Of a DNA stretch of 64,000 nt, positions 37,391 to 46,118 are shown one piece after another. Numbering within the stretch: position 1 is the stretch's first letter; every line of letters begins with the position of its first letter. The position numbers and the translations under genes are program-made. The notes beneath the pieces were generated by a model. The model was not told the DNA's origin and made no database searches. It was given only the letters and a program-made list of their open reading frames with translations. The stretch comes from Micromonospora sp. CB01531 (GTDB lineage Bacteria; Actinomycetota; Actinomycetes; Mycobacteriales; Micromonosporaceae): NCBI RefSeq assembly GCF_001905095.1, contig NZ_LWLS01000024.1, forward strand, positions 124,001-188,000. Direction: 5' to 3'.

Positions 37391-38628
37391 GCGCCTGGCG
37401 GCTGGTCGAGGACGGCAACCCGGCACCCGAGCCGGAGCCGGCCGTCGATCCGACGAGCGAGGCCACCGGGCCGCTGGGCGGCCGGACCGAGCGCCCGCGT
37501 AGCGGGGCCCGGCGGATGCTGGTGGTCGCGGCCGTCGTGCTGCTCACCCTCGTCGGCGCCGGCGGGCTGGCCGCGGCCGGCACCGGGATGTTCGCCGAGA
37601 AGCCGGAGGGCTGCGGCAAGCCCGACCGCAGCATCCAGCTGTACGCAGTGGAGCTGCCCAAGGACGGCACGCAGATCCGGCTCGGCTACGGCCTCACCCC
37701 GCAGACGGCCTCCTACCCGGGCCCCCTCATGGAGATGATGGAGGGGGAGTGCCTTGCCATCACCCTGCACAACCAGGTGTCTGCCGAGACCCTGGCGGCG
37801 TTGCGCACCGACCCGGCCCACCCGCTGGGCGTCTCGCTGCACGTGCACGGGGTCAAGTACACCCAGCAGTCCGACGGCACGGTGCAGAGCGCGTCGTACG
37901 TCCCGCCGGGTGAATCGCGCACCTACACCTGGTACGCCCAGCCGCGCAACAACCGGACCGGGGCGCAGGGCACGGCCGGCTACTGGTGGTACCACGACCA
38001 CGTGGTGGGCGGCCCGCACGGCACCCAGGGGCTCTCGTCCGGTCTCTTCGGCGGCCTGGTCGTCCGGCGTCCCGGCGACCCGAAGCCGGACCGGACCTAC
38101 ACGGTGGTCTTCGGTGACCGGCAGAGCATCAACCTACGCCGCGGCGCTGCCACGGACACCTGCACCGAGGTGAACCCGCAGCCGGGCCCGAGCTGCCTGG
38201 TCGCCCGCAAGGGCGAGCGGGTGGAGTTCGTCGTGGTCGGCATCGGCAACGACATGCACACCTTCCACCTGCACGGGCACTCCTGGGCGGACACCCGCAC
38301 CGGGGTGATCAGCAACAACGGGCAGCCGTTCGTCGACTCCATACCGATCATCGACAACAAGACGCTCGGCCCCGGTGACTCCTTCGGCGTCCAGGTGGTG
38401 GCCGGCGACTCGGTCGGACCTGGGCACTGGATGCTGCACTGCCACATGCAGTTCCACTCCGACGCCGGCATGTCGACGATGCTGCACGTCCTCGACGAGA
38501 ACGGGAACATGCCGCCCGGCATGGGCCACCAGCACGGCGCGGCCGGCGCCACCGGCGCCACCGGCGCCACTGGCGCTGCCGGCACCGCCGCGGCGCCCGC
38601 CGAGGGCGGCCAGCACCAGCACAAGTGA
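37387..38628 (+). CDS. Membrane-anchored two-domain multicopper oxidase
   Basis: Laccase-like copper oxidase of 413 residues that passes electrons from a substrate or carrier to O2. A Pro/Glu-rich N-terminus precedes one hydrophobic helix (about 44-66) that anchors it outside the membrane. Copper ligands are visible: HVHG (H152, H154), WWYHDH (H203, H205), HTFHLHGH (H291, H294, H296) and HCHMQFH (H351-H357) with axial M362. Only two cupredoxin domains are present. The tail is a short collagen-like run (GATGATGATGAAG) and a His-rich end (GGQHQHK). Coupling to the TIM-barrel gene suggests joint function; the adjacent blue-copper protein could be its electron donor. Confidence 0.93.
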   Translation: MSAWRLVEDGNPAPEPEPAVDPTSEATGPLGGRTERPRSGARRMLVVAAVVLLTLVGAGGLAAAGTGMFAEKPEGCGKPDRSIQLYAVELPKDGTQIRLGYGLTPQTASYPGPLMEMMEGECLAITLHNQVSAETLAALRTDPAHPLGVSLHVHGVKYTQQSDGTVQSASYVPPGESRTYTWYAQPRNNRTGAQGTAGYWWYHDHVVGGPHGTQGLSSGLFGGLVVRRPGDPKPDRTYTVVFGDRQSINLRRGAATDTCTEVNPQPGPSCLVARKGERVEFVVVGIGNDMHTFHLHGHSWADTRTGVISNNGQPFVDSIPIIDNKTLGPGDSFGVQVVAGDSVGPGHWMLHCHMQFHSDAGMSTMLHVLDENGNMPPGMGHQHGAAGATGATGATGAAGTAAAPAEGGQHQHK

Positions 38629-38630
38629 CG

Positions 38631-38677
38631 GGTCCGGGGCTGCTGACCGCCGTCGGTTGGCCAGCAGCCCCCGGACC
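38631..38677 (+). terminator. Hairpin terminator after multicopper oxidase
   Basis: GGTCCGGGGCTGCTG (38631-38645) pairs with CAGCAGCCCCCGGACC (38662-38677) apart from one bulged C. It suggests that the following large gene may also be transcribed separately or by read-through. Confidence 0.75.
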
Positions 38678-38822
38678 GGCACCACCACCAGCGACCCGCC
38701 GCACCGGCCGCCCGATCCGGGTGGCGCCGGCGGTCGCGCACCCAACGCTCCGGTGAGCGCCTCACCTCACCGGCAGATGGACGACCCGGAAGAACCTGTC
38801 CCTCAAACCAGGAGGAGTCGAG

Positions 38823-41800
38823 ATGGCCGACATACGCCATTTCCGGTTCTCCCGATGGGTCGGACGCTCCCGCGCCGACTCGACGGGATCCACCACCACA
38901 CCCACACCGTTCACCCCGGCCGCGGTGCGTCGCACCCGCGGGCGCCGGATCGGCGCCCTGGCGTCGAGCGCCGCCCTGGCGCTCGGGGTGCTGGCCCTGC
39001 CCGCCCAGGCGGTCACCCCCGCGGCGGCCGCCGCCGAGGCCGCCGCGGCGGTCAAGGTGCTGGTCTTCCATGGCCCGGTGGACAAGCAGGACGACCCGGT
39101 CGCCCGGGCCACCGCCACCATCCGTGAGCTGGGCGAGCAGCAGGGCTTCAGCGTCGACGACTCCGCCGACCCGGCGGTGTTCACCTTCGGCAACCTGGCC
39201 CGCTACCGCGCGGTGGTCTTCCTCTCCGCCAACGGCGTCACCCTCAACGAGGCCCAGGAGGCCGCGTTCCAGGCGTACGTGAAGGGTGGCGGCGGTTTCG
39301 TCGGCGTCCACGACGCGGCGCGCGCCCAGCCGGAGTCCTCCTGGTTCACCGGCCTGATCGGCACCCGCCCGGCCGCCAGCCTGCCGAACGCCGAGAAGCC
39401 GGTCTCGGCCACCGCGAGCGCGGAGAACCCGCCGAACGAGACCGCCGCGAAGGCCATCGACGGGTCGACCGGCACCAAGTGGCTGACGTTCAACCCAACC
39501 GGCTGGCTGGCCGCGAAGCTGGCCAAGCCGGTGGTGGTGAGCCGGTACGCGCTCACCTCGGCCAACGACTTCCCCGGCCGCGACCCGAAGAACTGGACCC
39601 TGCAGGGCTCGAACGACGGCAGCTCCTGGACCGATCTGGACAGCCGCAGCAACGAGACCTTCCCGCAGCGGTTCCAGACCAAGCAGTACAGCTTCACCAA
39701 CACGACGGCCTACCAGCACTACCGGCTGAACGTCACGGCGAACAGCGGCGAGCCGCTGGTGCAGCTGGCCGAGCTGTGGCTGATCGGGCCGGACGCCGGG
39801 CCCGCGCCGGACAGCACGGTGCAGAAGGCCACCATCGACCTCACCGACCGGCAGCACCCAGCCAACAAGGACCTGCCGCTGACCTGGACCCGCTCCGACC
39901 AGTGGATCAACTGGGACCCCAGCCCGATCGGCAAGGTCCACACCATCGCCCAGGTCGAGGAGGGCACCTACAACCCGGGCCTGAGCGGTAACGGCGCCTT
40001 CCACCCGATCTCCTGGTGTCAGGACTTCGAGGGTGGCCGGTCGTTCTACACCGGCATGGGCCGGACCGAGGCGAGCTGGACCAGCGACAAGCAGTTCCAG
40101 GGCCACCTGGCCGGGGCCATCAAGTGGTCGGCGGGCCTGGTCCGCGGCGACTGCCAGGCCACCATCGCCTCGAATTACCGGATCGAGCGGCTCACCACCA
40201 CCAACCAGTCGGGGCAGCTCGACCAGATCGGTGAGCCGCACGGCCTCACCGTCGCCCCCGACGGCAAGGTCTTCTACATCGGCAAGGCCGCCTGCCCGAG
40301 CGGGCCGATCGTGAACTGGGACGACCCCAAGGTCGGCCTGGGCTGCGGCACCATTCACCAGTGGGACCCGAAGACCAAGCAGGTCAAGCTGCTGACCACC
40401 CTCGCCGTGATGGGCAACCGGGGTAGCGGCAGCGAGCTGGTGAAGAACGAGGAGGGGCTGGTCGGCATCACCCTGGACCCGAAGTTCGCCGAGAACGGCT
40501 GGGTCTACGTCTACTGGATGCCGCACGAGTCCATCGACCGGGACAAGCGGATCGGCAAGCGGACCGTCTCCCGGTTCACCTACGACGCGGCGAAGCAGAC
40601 GCTCGACCAGAGCACCCGCAAGGACCTGCTCAGCTGGGACACCCAGATCCACAGCTGCTGCCACGCCGGTGGCGGGATGACGTTCGACGAGAGCGGCAAC
40701 CTCTACATCGGCTCCGGTGACAGCAACTCCTCCGGCGGCTCCAGCGGCTACTCCGGCAACAACTGGACCCAGGACTACAAGGGCACCTCGTTCCAGGACG
40801 CCCGGCGTACCTCGGGCAACACCAACGACCTCAACGGCAAGATCATCCGGATCCACCCGGAGTCGGACGGCACCTACACCATTCCGGCCGGGAACCTGTT
40901 CACCGGCAAGGAGGAGGGCGGCGGCAAGACCCGCCCGGAGATCTACGTGATGGGCGTGCGCAACATCGCCCGGATCGCCTGGGACCCGGTCAACCACTGG
41001 CTGACCGCGGCCTGGGTCGGCCCGGACGCCGGCGGCCCGAGCCCGGACCTCGGCCCGGCGAAGTACGAGACCGCCACGATCATCACCTCGGCGGGCAACC
41101 AGGGCTGGCCGTACTGCATGGGTAACCGGCAGCCCTACCGGGACCGCAGCAACACCGACGCCAATGTGCTGGCCGGCTGGTACGACTGCGACAACCTGAA
41201 GAACGAGTCGCCGCGCAACACCGGCCTGGTCAACATCCCGCCCGCCCGGGACAACATGATCTGGTACTCGCCGCAGGGCGGTGGCCCGGTCTACCCGAAG
41301 CGGACTGACGGCAGCGGGCTGCCCTCGTACGTGGTGGGCGAGGAGACCTTCACCCAGCCGTACCTCAAGGGCGGCGGTCAGGCCATCATGGACGGACCGA
41401 CCTACCACCGGTCGAAGGTCGACACCAACAGCGGCGTTGCCTGGCCGGCGTACTGGGACAACAAGTGGTTCATCGGTGACGAGTCCAATGCCAACAACCG
41501 GATCGCCGTCACGGTCGACCCGGCCAAGGTCGCCAGCGCCGGCCCGCCGGCGTTCGCCGAGGACCTGCGCCAGATCATCCGCTCCGGCAGCGGCGGCACT
41601 CAGCTCCAGTCCTGGATGGACGCCAAGTTCGGCCCGGACGGGGCGCTGTACATGCTCGACTACGCCGGTGGCTTCTTCAGCCTCCACTCCAACCAGAAGC
41701 TGATCCGGGTCGCGTACGCCGGTGGCGAGGCGACGCCGCGGCCGAGCGACGCCACCTGGCGGGCGGTCACGCCGAGCCAGCCGAAGACGATCGCGTTCTC

Positions 41801-42881
41801 GTCGGCTCGGGCCGGCGGCGTGGCGTGGGAGTGGAACTTCGGTGACGGCAGCGCGCCGTCGCGGGAGGCCAACCCGACCCACACCTACGCGGGATACGGC
41901 ACCTACGAGGCCACCCTCAAGGTGACGTACGCCGACGGCCAGGTGTCCACCGCGAAGATCACCGTCACCACGGGCTGCCCCGCGCCGGATAACCGCAAGA
42001 CGGTACAGCTGCTGGACACCGACACCGGCGTGGCCAACCACGTGGCCGGCGGCGGCTGCACGATCAACGACCTGATCGACGACGAGCGGAACTGGACGAA
42101 CCACGGCCAGTTCGTCAGCCACGTCGCCGACGTGGTCAACGACCTGCGGGCCAGTGGCATCGTGGACAACAAGGAGGCGCAGAAGCTGCAAACCTCCGCG
42201 GCCCAGTCGAAGATCGGCAAGGTCGCCGGGTACCAGACGCTCTTCGACGGCACCGCGGCGTCGCTCGCCGACTGGCGGCAGGCGCCCAGCGGGTCGTTCA
42301 CCCTCCAGCAAGACGGGACCATCCGCAGCTCGGGTGGGCTCGGCATGCTCTGGTACGCCAAGGACGAGTTCGCCGACTTCTCCTTCCGGCTGAAGTTCCG
42401 GGACGTCTCCGCCGGCAGCACGTACGCCAACAGCGGGGTCTTCACCCGGTTCCCGGACCCGCGGATCCCGCTGGACCAGCGGCCGGCCGGCAGTTGCGGC
42501 ACGGTCGGCTCGGCCCGGAGCTCGCAGGCCTGGGTGGCGATCTACTGCGGCCATGAGATCCAGATCTACGACGGGCCCACCGGCGAGGTGCAGAAGACCG
42601 GGTCGATCTACAACTTCGACCCGCAGGGTCTGGACATGGCCGGGGCGACCCCGAAGGGCCAGTGGAACGACTACGAGGTCCGGGTGGTCGGGCAGCACTA
42701 CACGATCATCCGGAACGGCGTCGTGATCAACGAGTTCGACAACACACCCGGCAAGGCGTCGTCCCGTGCCGGTGACCCGCCGACCGACCTGCGGCAGTTC
42801 CTCAGCGGGTTCGTCGGGTTGCAGAACCACGGTACGAACGACCTGATCGAGTTCCGCGACGTGCGAGTCCGCTCGCTGTAA
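38823..42881 (+). CDS. Secreted ThuA / F5/8C / sugar dehydrogenase / PKD / DUF1080 protein (1,352 aa)
   Basis: Multi-domain exported enzyme; the ATG follows AGGAGGAG. A long N-region with a signal helix ends at about residue 65. ThuA-like fold, first half about 77-182 (VKVLVFHGPVD, GGGGFVGVHDAA); an F5/8 type C sugar-binding domain inserted at about 185-323 (NETAAKAIDGSTGTKW); ThuA second half about 330-445 (FHPISWCQDFEGGRSFYTGM). A six-blade glucose/sorbosone dehydrogenase propeller follows at about 453-969 (PHGLTVAPDGKVF, HSCCHAGGGMTFDESGNLY), normally PQQ-dependent. PKD domain about 970-1050 (WEWNFGDGS), the same Cys-linker as the 32136 gene, then DUF1080 (about 1130-1352). It likely oxidises and then cleaves glycosides outside the cell. 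PQQ genes are not in the window. Confidence 0.92.
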   Translation: MADIRHFRFSRWVGRSRADSTGSTTTPTPFTPAAVRRTRGRRIGALASSAALALGVLALPAQAVTPAAAAAEAAAAVKVLVFHGPVDKQDDPVARATATIRELGEQQGFSVDDSADPAVFTFGNLARYRAVVFLSANGVTLNEAQEAAFQAYVKGGGGFVGVHDAARAQPESSWFTGLIGTRPAASLPNAEKPVSATASAENPPNETAAKAIDGSTGTKWLTFNPTGWLAAKLAKPVVVSRYALTSANDFPGRDPKNWTLQGSNDGSSWTDLDSRSNETFPQRFQTKQYSFTNTTAYQHYRLNVTANSGEPLVQLAELWLIGPDAGPAPDSTVQKATIDLTDRQHPANKDLPLTWTRSDQWINWDPSPIGKVHTIAQVEEGTYNPGLSGNGAFHPISWCQDFEGGRSFYTGMGRTEASWTSDKQFQGHLAGAIKWSAGLVRGDCQATIASNYRIERLTTTNQSGQLDQIGEPHGLTVAPDGKVFYIGKAACPSGPIVNWDDPKVGLGCGTIHQWDPKTKQVKLLTTLAVMGNRGSGSELVKNEEGLVGITLDPKFAENGWVYVYWMPHESIDRDKRIGKRTVSRFTYDAAKQTLDQSTRKDLLSWDTQIHSCCHAGGGMTFDESGNLYIGSGDSNSSGGSSGYSGNNWTQDYKGTSFQDARRTSGNTNDLNGKIIRIHPESDGTYTIPAGNLFTGKEEGGGKTRPEIYVMGVRNIARIAWDPVNHWLTAAWVGPDAGGPSPDLGPAKYETATIITSAGNQGWPYCMGNRQPYRDRSNTDANVLAGWYDCDNLKNESPRNTGLVNIPPARDNMIWYSPQGGGPVYPKRTDGSGLPSYVVGEETFTQPYLKGGGQAIMDGPTYHRSKVDTNSGVAWPAYWDNKWFIGDESNANNRIAVTVDPAKVASAGPPAFAEDLRQIIRSGSGGTQLQSWMDAKFGPDGALYMLDYAGGFFSLHSNQKLIRVAYAGGEATPRPSDATWRAVTPSQPKTIAFSSARAGGVAWEWNFGDGSAPSREANPTHTYAGYGTYEATLKVTYADGQVSTAKITVTTGCPAPDNRKTVQLLDTDTGVANHVAGGGCTINDLIDDERNWTNHGQFVSHVADVVNDLRASGIVDNKEAQKLQTSAAQSKIGKVAGYQTLFDGTAASLADWRQAPSGSFTLQQDGTIRSSGGLGMLWYAKDEFADFSFRLKFRDVSAGSTYANSGVFTRFPDPRIPLDQRPAGSCGTVGSARSSQAWVAIYCGHEIQIYDGPTGEVQKTGSIYNFDPQGLDMAGATPKGQWNDYEVRVVGQHYTIIRNGVVINEFDNTPGKASSRAGDPPTDLRQFLSGFVGLQNHGTNDLIEFRDVRVRSL

Positions 42882-42888
42882 TCCGATC

Positions 42889-42923
42889 GGCGCCGGGCAC
42901 GGGTTCCACCCGTGCCCGGCGCC
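42889..42923 (+). terminator. Perfect 15-bp hairpin terminator
   Basis: GGCGCCGGGCACGGG (42889-42903), loop TTCCA, CCCGTGCCCGGCGCC (42909-42923), eight bases after the stop codon of the large dehydrogenase gene. It marks the end of the cluster. Confidence 0.92.
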
Positions 42924-42935
42924 CTCGCAGGACAC

Positions 42936-42965
42936 AGGCCACTTCCCGGAAACGGGAGGTGGCCT
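42936..42965 (+). terminator. Second hairpin terminator with GAAA tetraloop
   Basis: AGGCCACTTCCCG (42936-42948), loop GAAA, CGGGAGGTGGCCT (42953-42965) with one mismatch. It follows the first terminator by 12 bases, giving a tandem terminator. Confidence 0.8.
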
Positions 42966-43033
42966 TGCTGCTTCTGGGCGCTGTACGGCAGCCAGCGGGC
43001 CAAGAGCCGTCGGCCATTGGGCATGATGAGTTC

Positions 43034-43288
43034 GTGGACGACCTGACGCGAGCAGATTTGGAGAACGTCCTTCCACGTGAGGGCTTCGCGCCCGACAGCT
43101 ACCGGCTGCACGGCGGCATCGGAGCCAACGAATGCTATGTGCTCGACCTCGGCCCAGCGGGCTTGGAGGTCTACTACTCCGAACGCGGGATGAAGGGCAG
43201 CCTCCGAGTCTTCCGGACAGAGGGCGAGGCTTGCACCTACTTCCTCGAGCTGTTGCGTCGCGACCTCACAACCCGGCGGCAACAGTAG
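43034..43288 (+). CDS. Small hypothetical protein (84 aa)
   Basis: Not recognised. GTG 43034 gives VDDLTRADLENVLPREGF; an upstream ATG-like start inside the terminator hairpin is unlikely. The core GGIGANECYVLDLGPAGLEVYYSERGMKG looks like an antiparallel beta-sheet and the end (EACTYFLELLRRDLTTRR) like a helix. The shape recalls small immunity-type proteins, but no toxin gene is adjacent, so no function is assigned. Confidence 0.6.
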   Translation: MDDLTRADLENVLPREGFAPDSYRLHGGIGANECYVLDLGPAGLEVYYSERGMKGSLRVFRTEGEACTYFLELLRRDLTTRRQQ

Positions 43289-43460
43289 GCCCGCACCTCA
43301 CGGCGCCCGACGCGAGCCCGTTCAGTCGGTCAGCAGGGGCAGTTCGTTCGGGATGAAGTGGTAAGCCCGTACGCGCCGGCCTGCAGGCGACCGTCGGCAG
43401 GCATCGGCCGCCGCGGCGGGTCCTCCTCGACCGCATCGGGTGGCTGGCACGATTGGTGTC

Positions 43461-43649
43461 ATGCCAAACGGAAGGCCGAGCGATCACCCGGTTACGGACA
43501 TCACGGTTCACCACATCGAGGTCTTTGGCACGGCCTGTGACGAGTTGATCCGGGAGATCTGCGAGCGCGGTGGCGGGGCTGCCCTTGAACGACTGCAGCT
43601 GTCGTCGCTTGATCCCGTTTCGGAGGTCGTACCGACCCTGGGGCGCTAG
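43461..43649 (+). CDS. Small conserved hypothetical (62 aa), possibly C-terminally frameshifted
   Basis: Begins MPNGRPSDHPVTDITVHHIEVFG, a start shared by a group of short actinobacterial proteins of unknown function (recognised from memory), followed by a helix (CDELIREICERGGGAALERL). It stops at TAG 43649. In another frame the sequence immediately continues as ALEAVLREIRDRLSMA to a stop at 43694-43696, a plausible lost C-terminal helix, so a frameshift near 43640 is possible. Confidence 0.5.
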   Translation: MPNGRPSDHPVTDITVHHIEVFGTACDELIREICERGGGAALERLQLSSLDPVSEVVPTLGR

Positions 43650-44311
43650 AGGCCGTTCTGCGTGAGATACGTGATCGACTGTCGATGGCCTGAAGGCCGA
43701 GCTCGTGCCCGATCCGTGCCAGACGCAGTGGACAACACCGGTCGGCACCGACGGCCGGGGTTTACGGACGATCGCTCAAGGCCAGCGACCCGGACGGAGA
43801 CCGCCGGACGAAGCGCGCAGAGCTTGCAAGCGAGGGGTCAGAGGGCCGGGGCGCGCCGGCTACGGGGCAGGTCGAAAAGGACCAGGTCCAGGCCGTCACC
43901 AGGCCCCTGTCGGAGGCCGATCATCAGCGACCAAGGACAACCACTGGTGACGACGTCTACCCAGGTGACAAGGCGTGGTCGGCCGGTGAGCAGGCCGGCA
44001 GAGGCGCCCGAGGCGACATCGACACCTGTCTTGCCGAGCCGGGCTTTCCGGTCGGCGGCTTGCCGATGGCGTGGGTGAGTGTGTTCGAGGCGTAGCTGCG
44101 GGCGCCGTCGGCGTCATCCGGCCGAGGTCTGTGCGGGCGGCTTGACTGACCGTTCGGCATGTCTGGTCGGCACGTTCTGCGCGGCTTTTCTTCCGAAACT
44201 CGGCTGCGACGAGGGCGCGTGGAGGCTGCCGCGCGAGTACCGTCGACTCTGGCGGCTCGCCGGAGTAGCGGCCGGCGGCCCGCTGCCCAGACCGCTACCT
44301 GGGAGACGACG
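43650..44311. other. Gene-poor interval with a possible decayed coding frame
   Basis: No intact gene is supported in these 662 bases. One plus-strand frame stays open from 43697 to a TAG near 44092 without ATG or GTG, with protein-like pieces such as TGDDVYPGDKAWSAGEQAG and LAEPGFPVGGLPMAWVSVF, which may be the relic of a gene. Bases after 44100 probably carry the promoter of the XRE/TPR regulator gene. Confidence 0.35.
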
Positions 44312-45508
44312 ATGACCGATCCCGCGACCTTCGGTGCTCGCCTCCGCGCCCACCGCCAACGTGCAGGCAAAACGCGTCCGGTTCTCGGTGGGCTCGTCGG
44401 CCGCAGCGCCGAATGGGTCAAGGCCCTGGAGAACGGCCGCCTCCTTCCGCCCCGCCTGCCGATGCTGCTCCGCTTGGCTGAGGTCCTCGACATCTCCGAC
44501 CTGGCTGACCTGACCGGCGACCAGTCCCTGCCGGTGGCATCGGTGACCCGCGCCGGTCACCCCGACGTCGACGGGGTCGCCGCCGCCATCCAGCGCAGTA
44601 AGGTGCCGGTCGGCTCGCCGACGTCGGTCGACGTGCTGCGCGGGTTGGTCGATCAGGCGTGGGCGCTGTGGCACCGGTCGACCGTCGAGCGTACGGCGGT
44701 CGCCACGGTGCTCCCCAGGCTGCTGGCGGACGCGCAACGCAGCGCTCGCCGGCTGGACGGCCTGGCCCGCCGACAGGCGTTGATCGAGTTGGCGCGCGTC
44801 TACCACCTCGCGCAGTTGTACCTGGCCCACCAGCCGTATCCGGAGTTGGTGTGGCTCGCCGCCGACCGGGCGATGCTCGCCGCGCAGGATGCCGATGACC
44901 CCGCGGCGATCGCCGTGGCCGCCTGGTACTACGCCCATGTCTACCGGGGCGCGAACCAGGTCGACGCCGCTGAGCAGGTGCTCGTTGACGCCTCCGGCCT
45001 GGTCGACCCGGCAGCGGGTGCTGAACAGTTGGCGCGGTGGGGGCAGGCGCAGTTGGGCATCGCGCTCGGACACAGCAAGGCCGGGCAGGCCGGAAAGGCA
45101 TGGCGCGCGTGGGACGCCGCCGAGGACGCCGCGAGCCGGCTCGGCAAACGGTACGCTCACCCCTGGCTGATGTTCGGGCCGGCCGCCTGCGCGGCGTACG
45201 CGGTCACCATCGAGACGGATCTGTGCCGACCTGGTGAGGCCGTCCGGCGGGCCGACACGGCCGACTTCCGCGCGCTGCCGTCGCACACCCGTCGGGCTGC
45301 CGCCCTGATCGAGGCCGCTCGGGCGCACATGCTGGACCGAGGCGAGGTCGCAGCCATGCACCTGCTCGGCCGCGCGCTGCGCGAGAGCGTGGACACGGTT
45401 CGCCACCAACCGTTCGCCCGCACAGTCGCGCTGGAGCTGTCGAACCGGCCGGGCACGGTTGGGGAGGACGCGCGGGAGTTGGCGCTCGCGATCGGGGTGA
45501 TGGGGTAA
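44312..45508 (+). CDS. XRE-type HTH regulator with TPR-like domain (398 aa)
   Basis: Cytosolic regulator. The N-terminal Xre HTH (about residues 5-62) reads FGARLRAHRQRAGKTRPVLG and GRSAEWVKALENGRLLPPRL. Residues 90-398 are alpha-helical TPR-like repeats (RRQALIELARVYHLAQLYLA, DDPAAIAVAAWYYAHVY, WGQAQLGIALGHSKAGQAGK). Such large HTH-TPR proteins are numerous in Micromonosporaceae and Streptomyces, and may sense small molecules or partner proteins and act on development or secondary metabolism. ATG 44312 follows GGGAG. It precedes three small overlapping genes with which it probably works. Confidence 0.9.
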   Translation: MTDPATFGARLRAHRQRAGKTRPVLGGLVGRSAEWVKALENGRLLPPRLPMLLRLAEVLDISDLADLTGDQSLPVASVTRAGHPDVDGVAAAIQRSKVPVGSPTSVDVLRGLVDQAWALWHRSTVERTAVATVLPRLLADAQRSARRLDGLARRQALIELARVYHLAQLYLAHQPYPELVWLAADRAMLAAQDADDPAAIAVAAWYYAHVYRGANQVDAAEQVLVDASGLVDPAAGAEQLARWGQAQLGIALGHSKAGQAGKAWRAWDAAEDAASRLGKRYAHPWLMFGPAACAAYAVTIETDLCRPGEAVRRADTADFRALPSHTRRAAALIEAARAHMLDRGEVAAMHLLGRALRESVDTVRHQPFARTVALELSNRPGTVGEDARELALAIGVMG

Positions 45509-45660
45509 CCCTCCCTCGGGTACAAACTGTCCCCGCCGCCGCCCGTGACCGCTCGTAGCGTCCAGGTCACCGACGGCGGCGGGGACCTTTTACACCAGGG
45601 AGCCGATACGGCCTGACGAGACCTCGCCGCCTTCCGACGCTCGACGTGGAGGCGGAACCT

Positions 45661-45906
45661 GTGGCGATCTGGTCGGAGCTGTGCAGGTTGGTGCGGTGGC
45701 TGTTCCGGCGTCCGGAGCCGCCGCCACCACCGGGCACCGGGCAGCGGTACCAGGCAAGCGAGCACGCGGAGGCGCAGCGGCGGCTGCTTGACCAGGCGGA
45801 GCGGTTGCGGGACACGCCCTGGCACCGCGAGTCGACGCAGAGCGTGCCGACCGTGCCACGGACGCCGGGTCGGCGCACCGGTGACGGGACGAGGGGCCAG
45901 CGGTGA
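45661..45906 (+). CDS. Small Pro-rich hypothetical protein (81 aa)
   Basis: First of three overlapping small genes. GTG 45661 is preferred because GGAGG lies 8 bases upstream; an in-frame GTG at 45646 would add five residues. Sequence: IWSELCRLVRWLFRRPEPPP then a charged helix (SEHAEAQRRLLDQAERLRD) and a basic tail. The amphipathic N-terminus could associate with membrane. Function unknown. Its stop overlaps the next start by 4 bases. Confidence 0.6.
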   Translation: MAIWSELCRLVRWLFRRPEPPPPPGTGQRYQASEHAEAQRRLLDQAERLRDTPWHRESTQSVPTVPRTPGRRTGDGTRGQR

Positions 45907-46118
45907 GCCGAGCGGGGGCTGGTCTTCCTGGCAGGCAGCGCGTCTCGTACGACGAATATCTGCTCGAGGCCGCGCTGACCCTCGCCCGACGACACCGGCC
46001 GGTCTGGTCCTGGCGGGACTGGCGGCGCATCTGCCGATGCGGCGTCGAACTGCCCTGCCATGCCCGGCACCGGATCCCGATCAACCGGGGCCACTGGCCG
46101 CACGGAGCAGCCGAGTGA
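45903..46118 (+). CDS. Small Cys/Trp/His-rich protein (71 aa)
   Basis: GTG start inside the previous gene's stop (GTGA). The C-terminal half WSWRDWRRICRCGVELPCHA followed by RHRIPINRGHW has three Cys and several His in a compact pattern that looks like a zinc-binding knuckle. It overlaps the following gene by 4 bases. Such tiny metal-knuckle proteins often sit beside HTH-TPR regulators in actinomycetes; a role as partner is inferred. Confidence 0.6.
   Translation: MSRAGAGLPGRQRVSYDEYLLEAALTLARRHRPVWSWRDWRRICRCGVELPCHARHRIPINRGHWPHGAAE

Noticed and set aside
38097..43076. Very long open frame (about 1,659 codons) on the minus strand opposite the oxidase and dehydrogenase genes
   Set aside because: It lacks any family feature, is dominated by Arg/Gly/Val/Asp typical of the antisense of GC-biased genes, and the plus strand has clear domains over the same bases.
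43320..43400. Minus-strand tail reading AYHFIPNELPLLTD followed by a stop
   Set aside because: Looks like the end of a protein but only about 18 codons are in frame before composition breaks down; too short to call a gene or relic.
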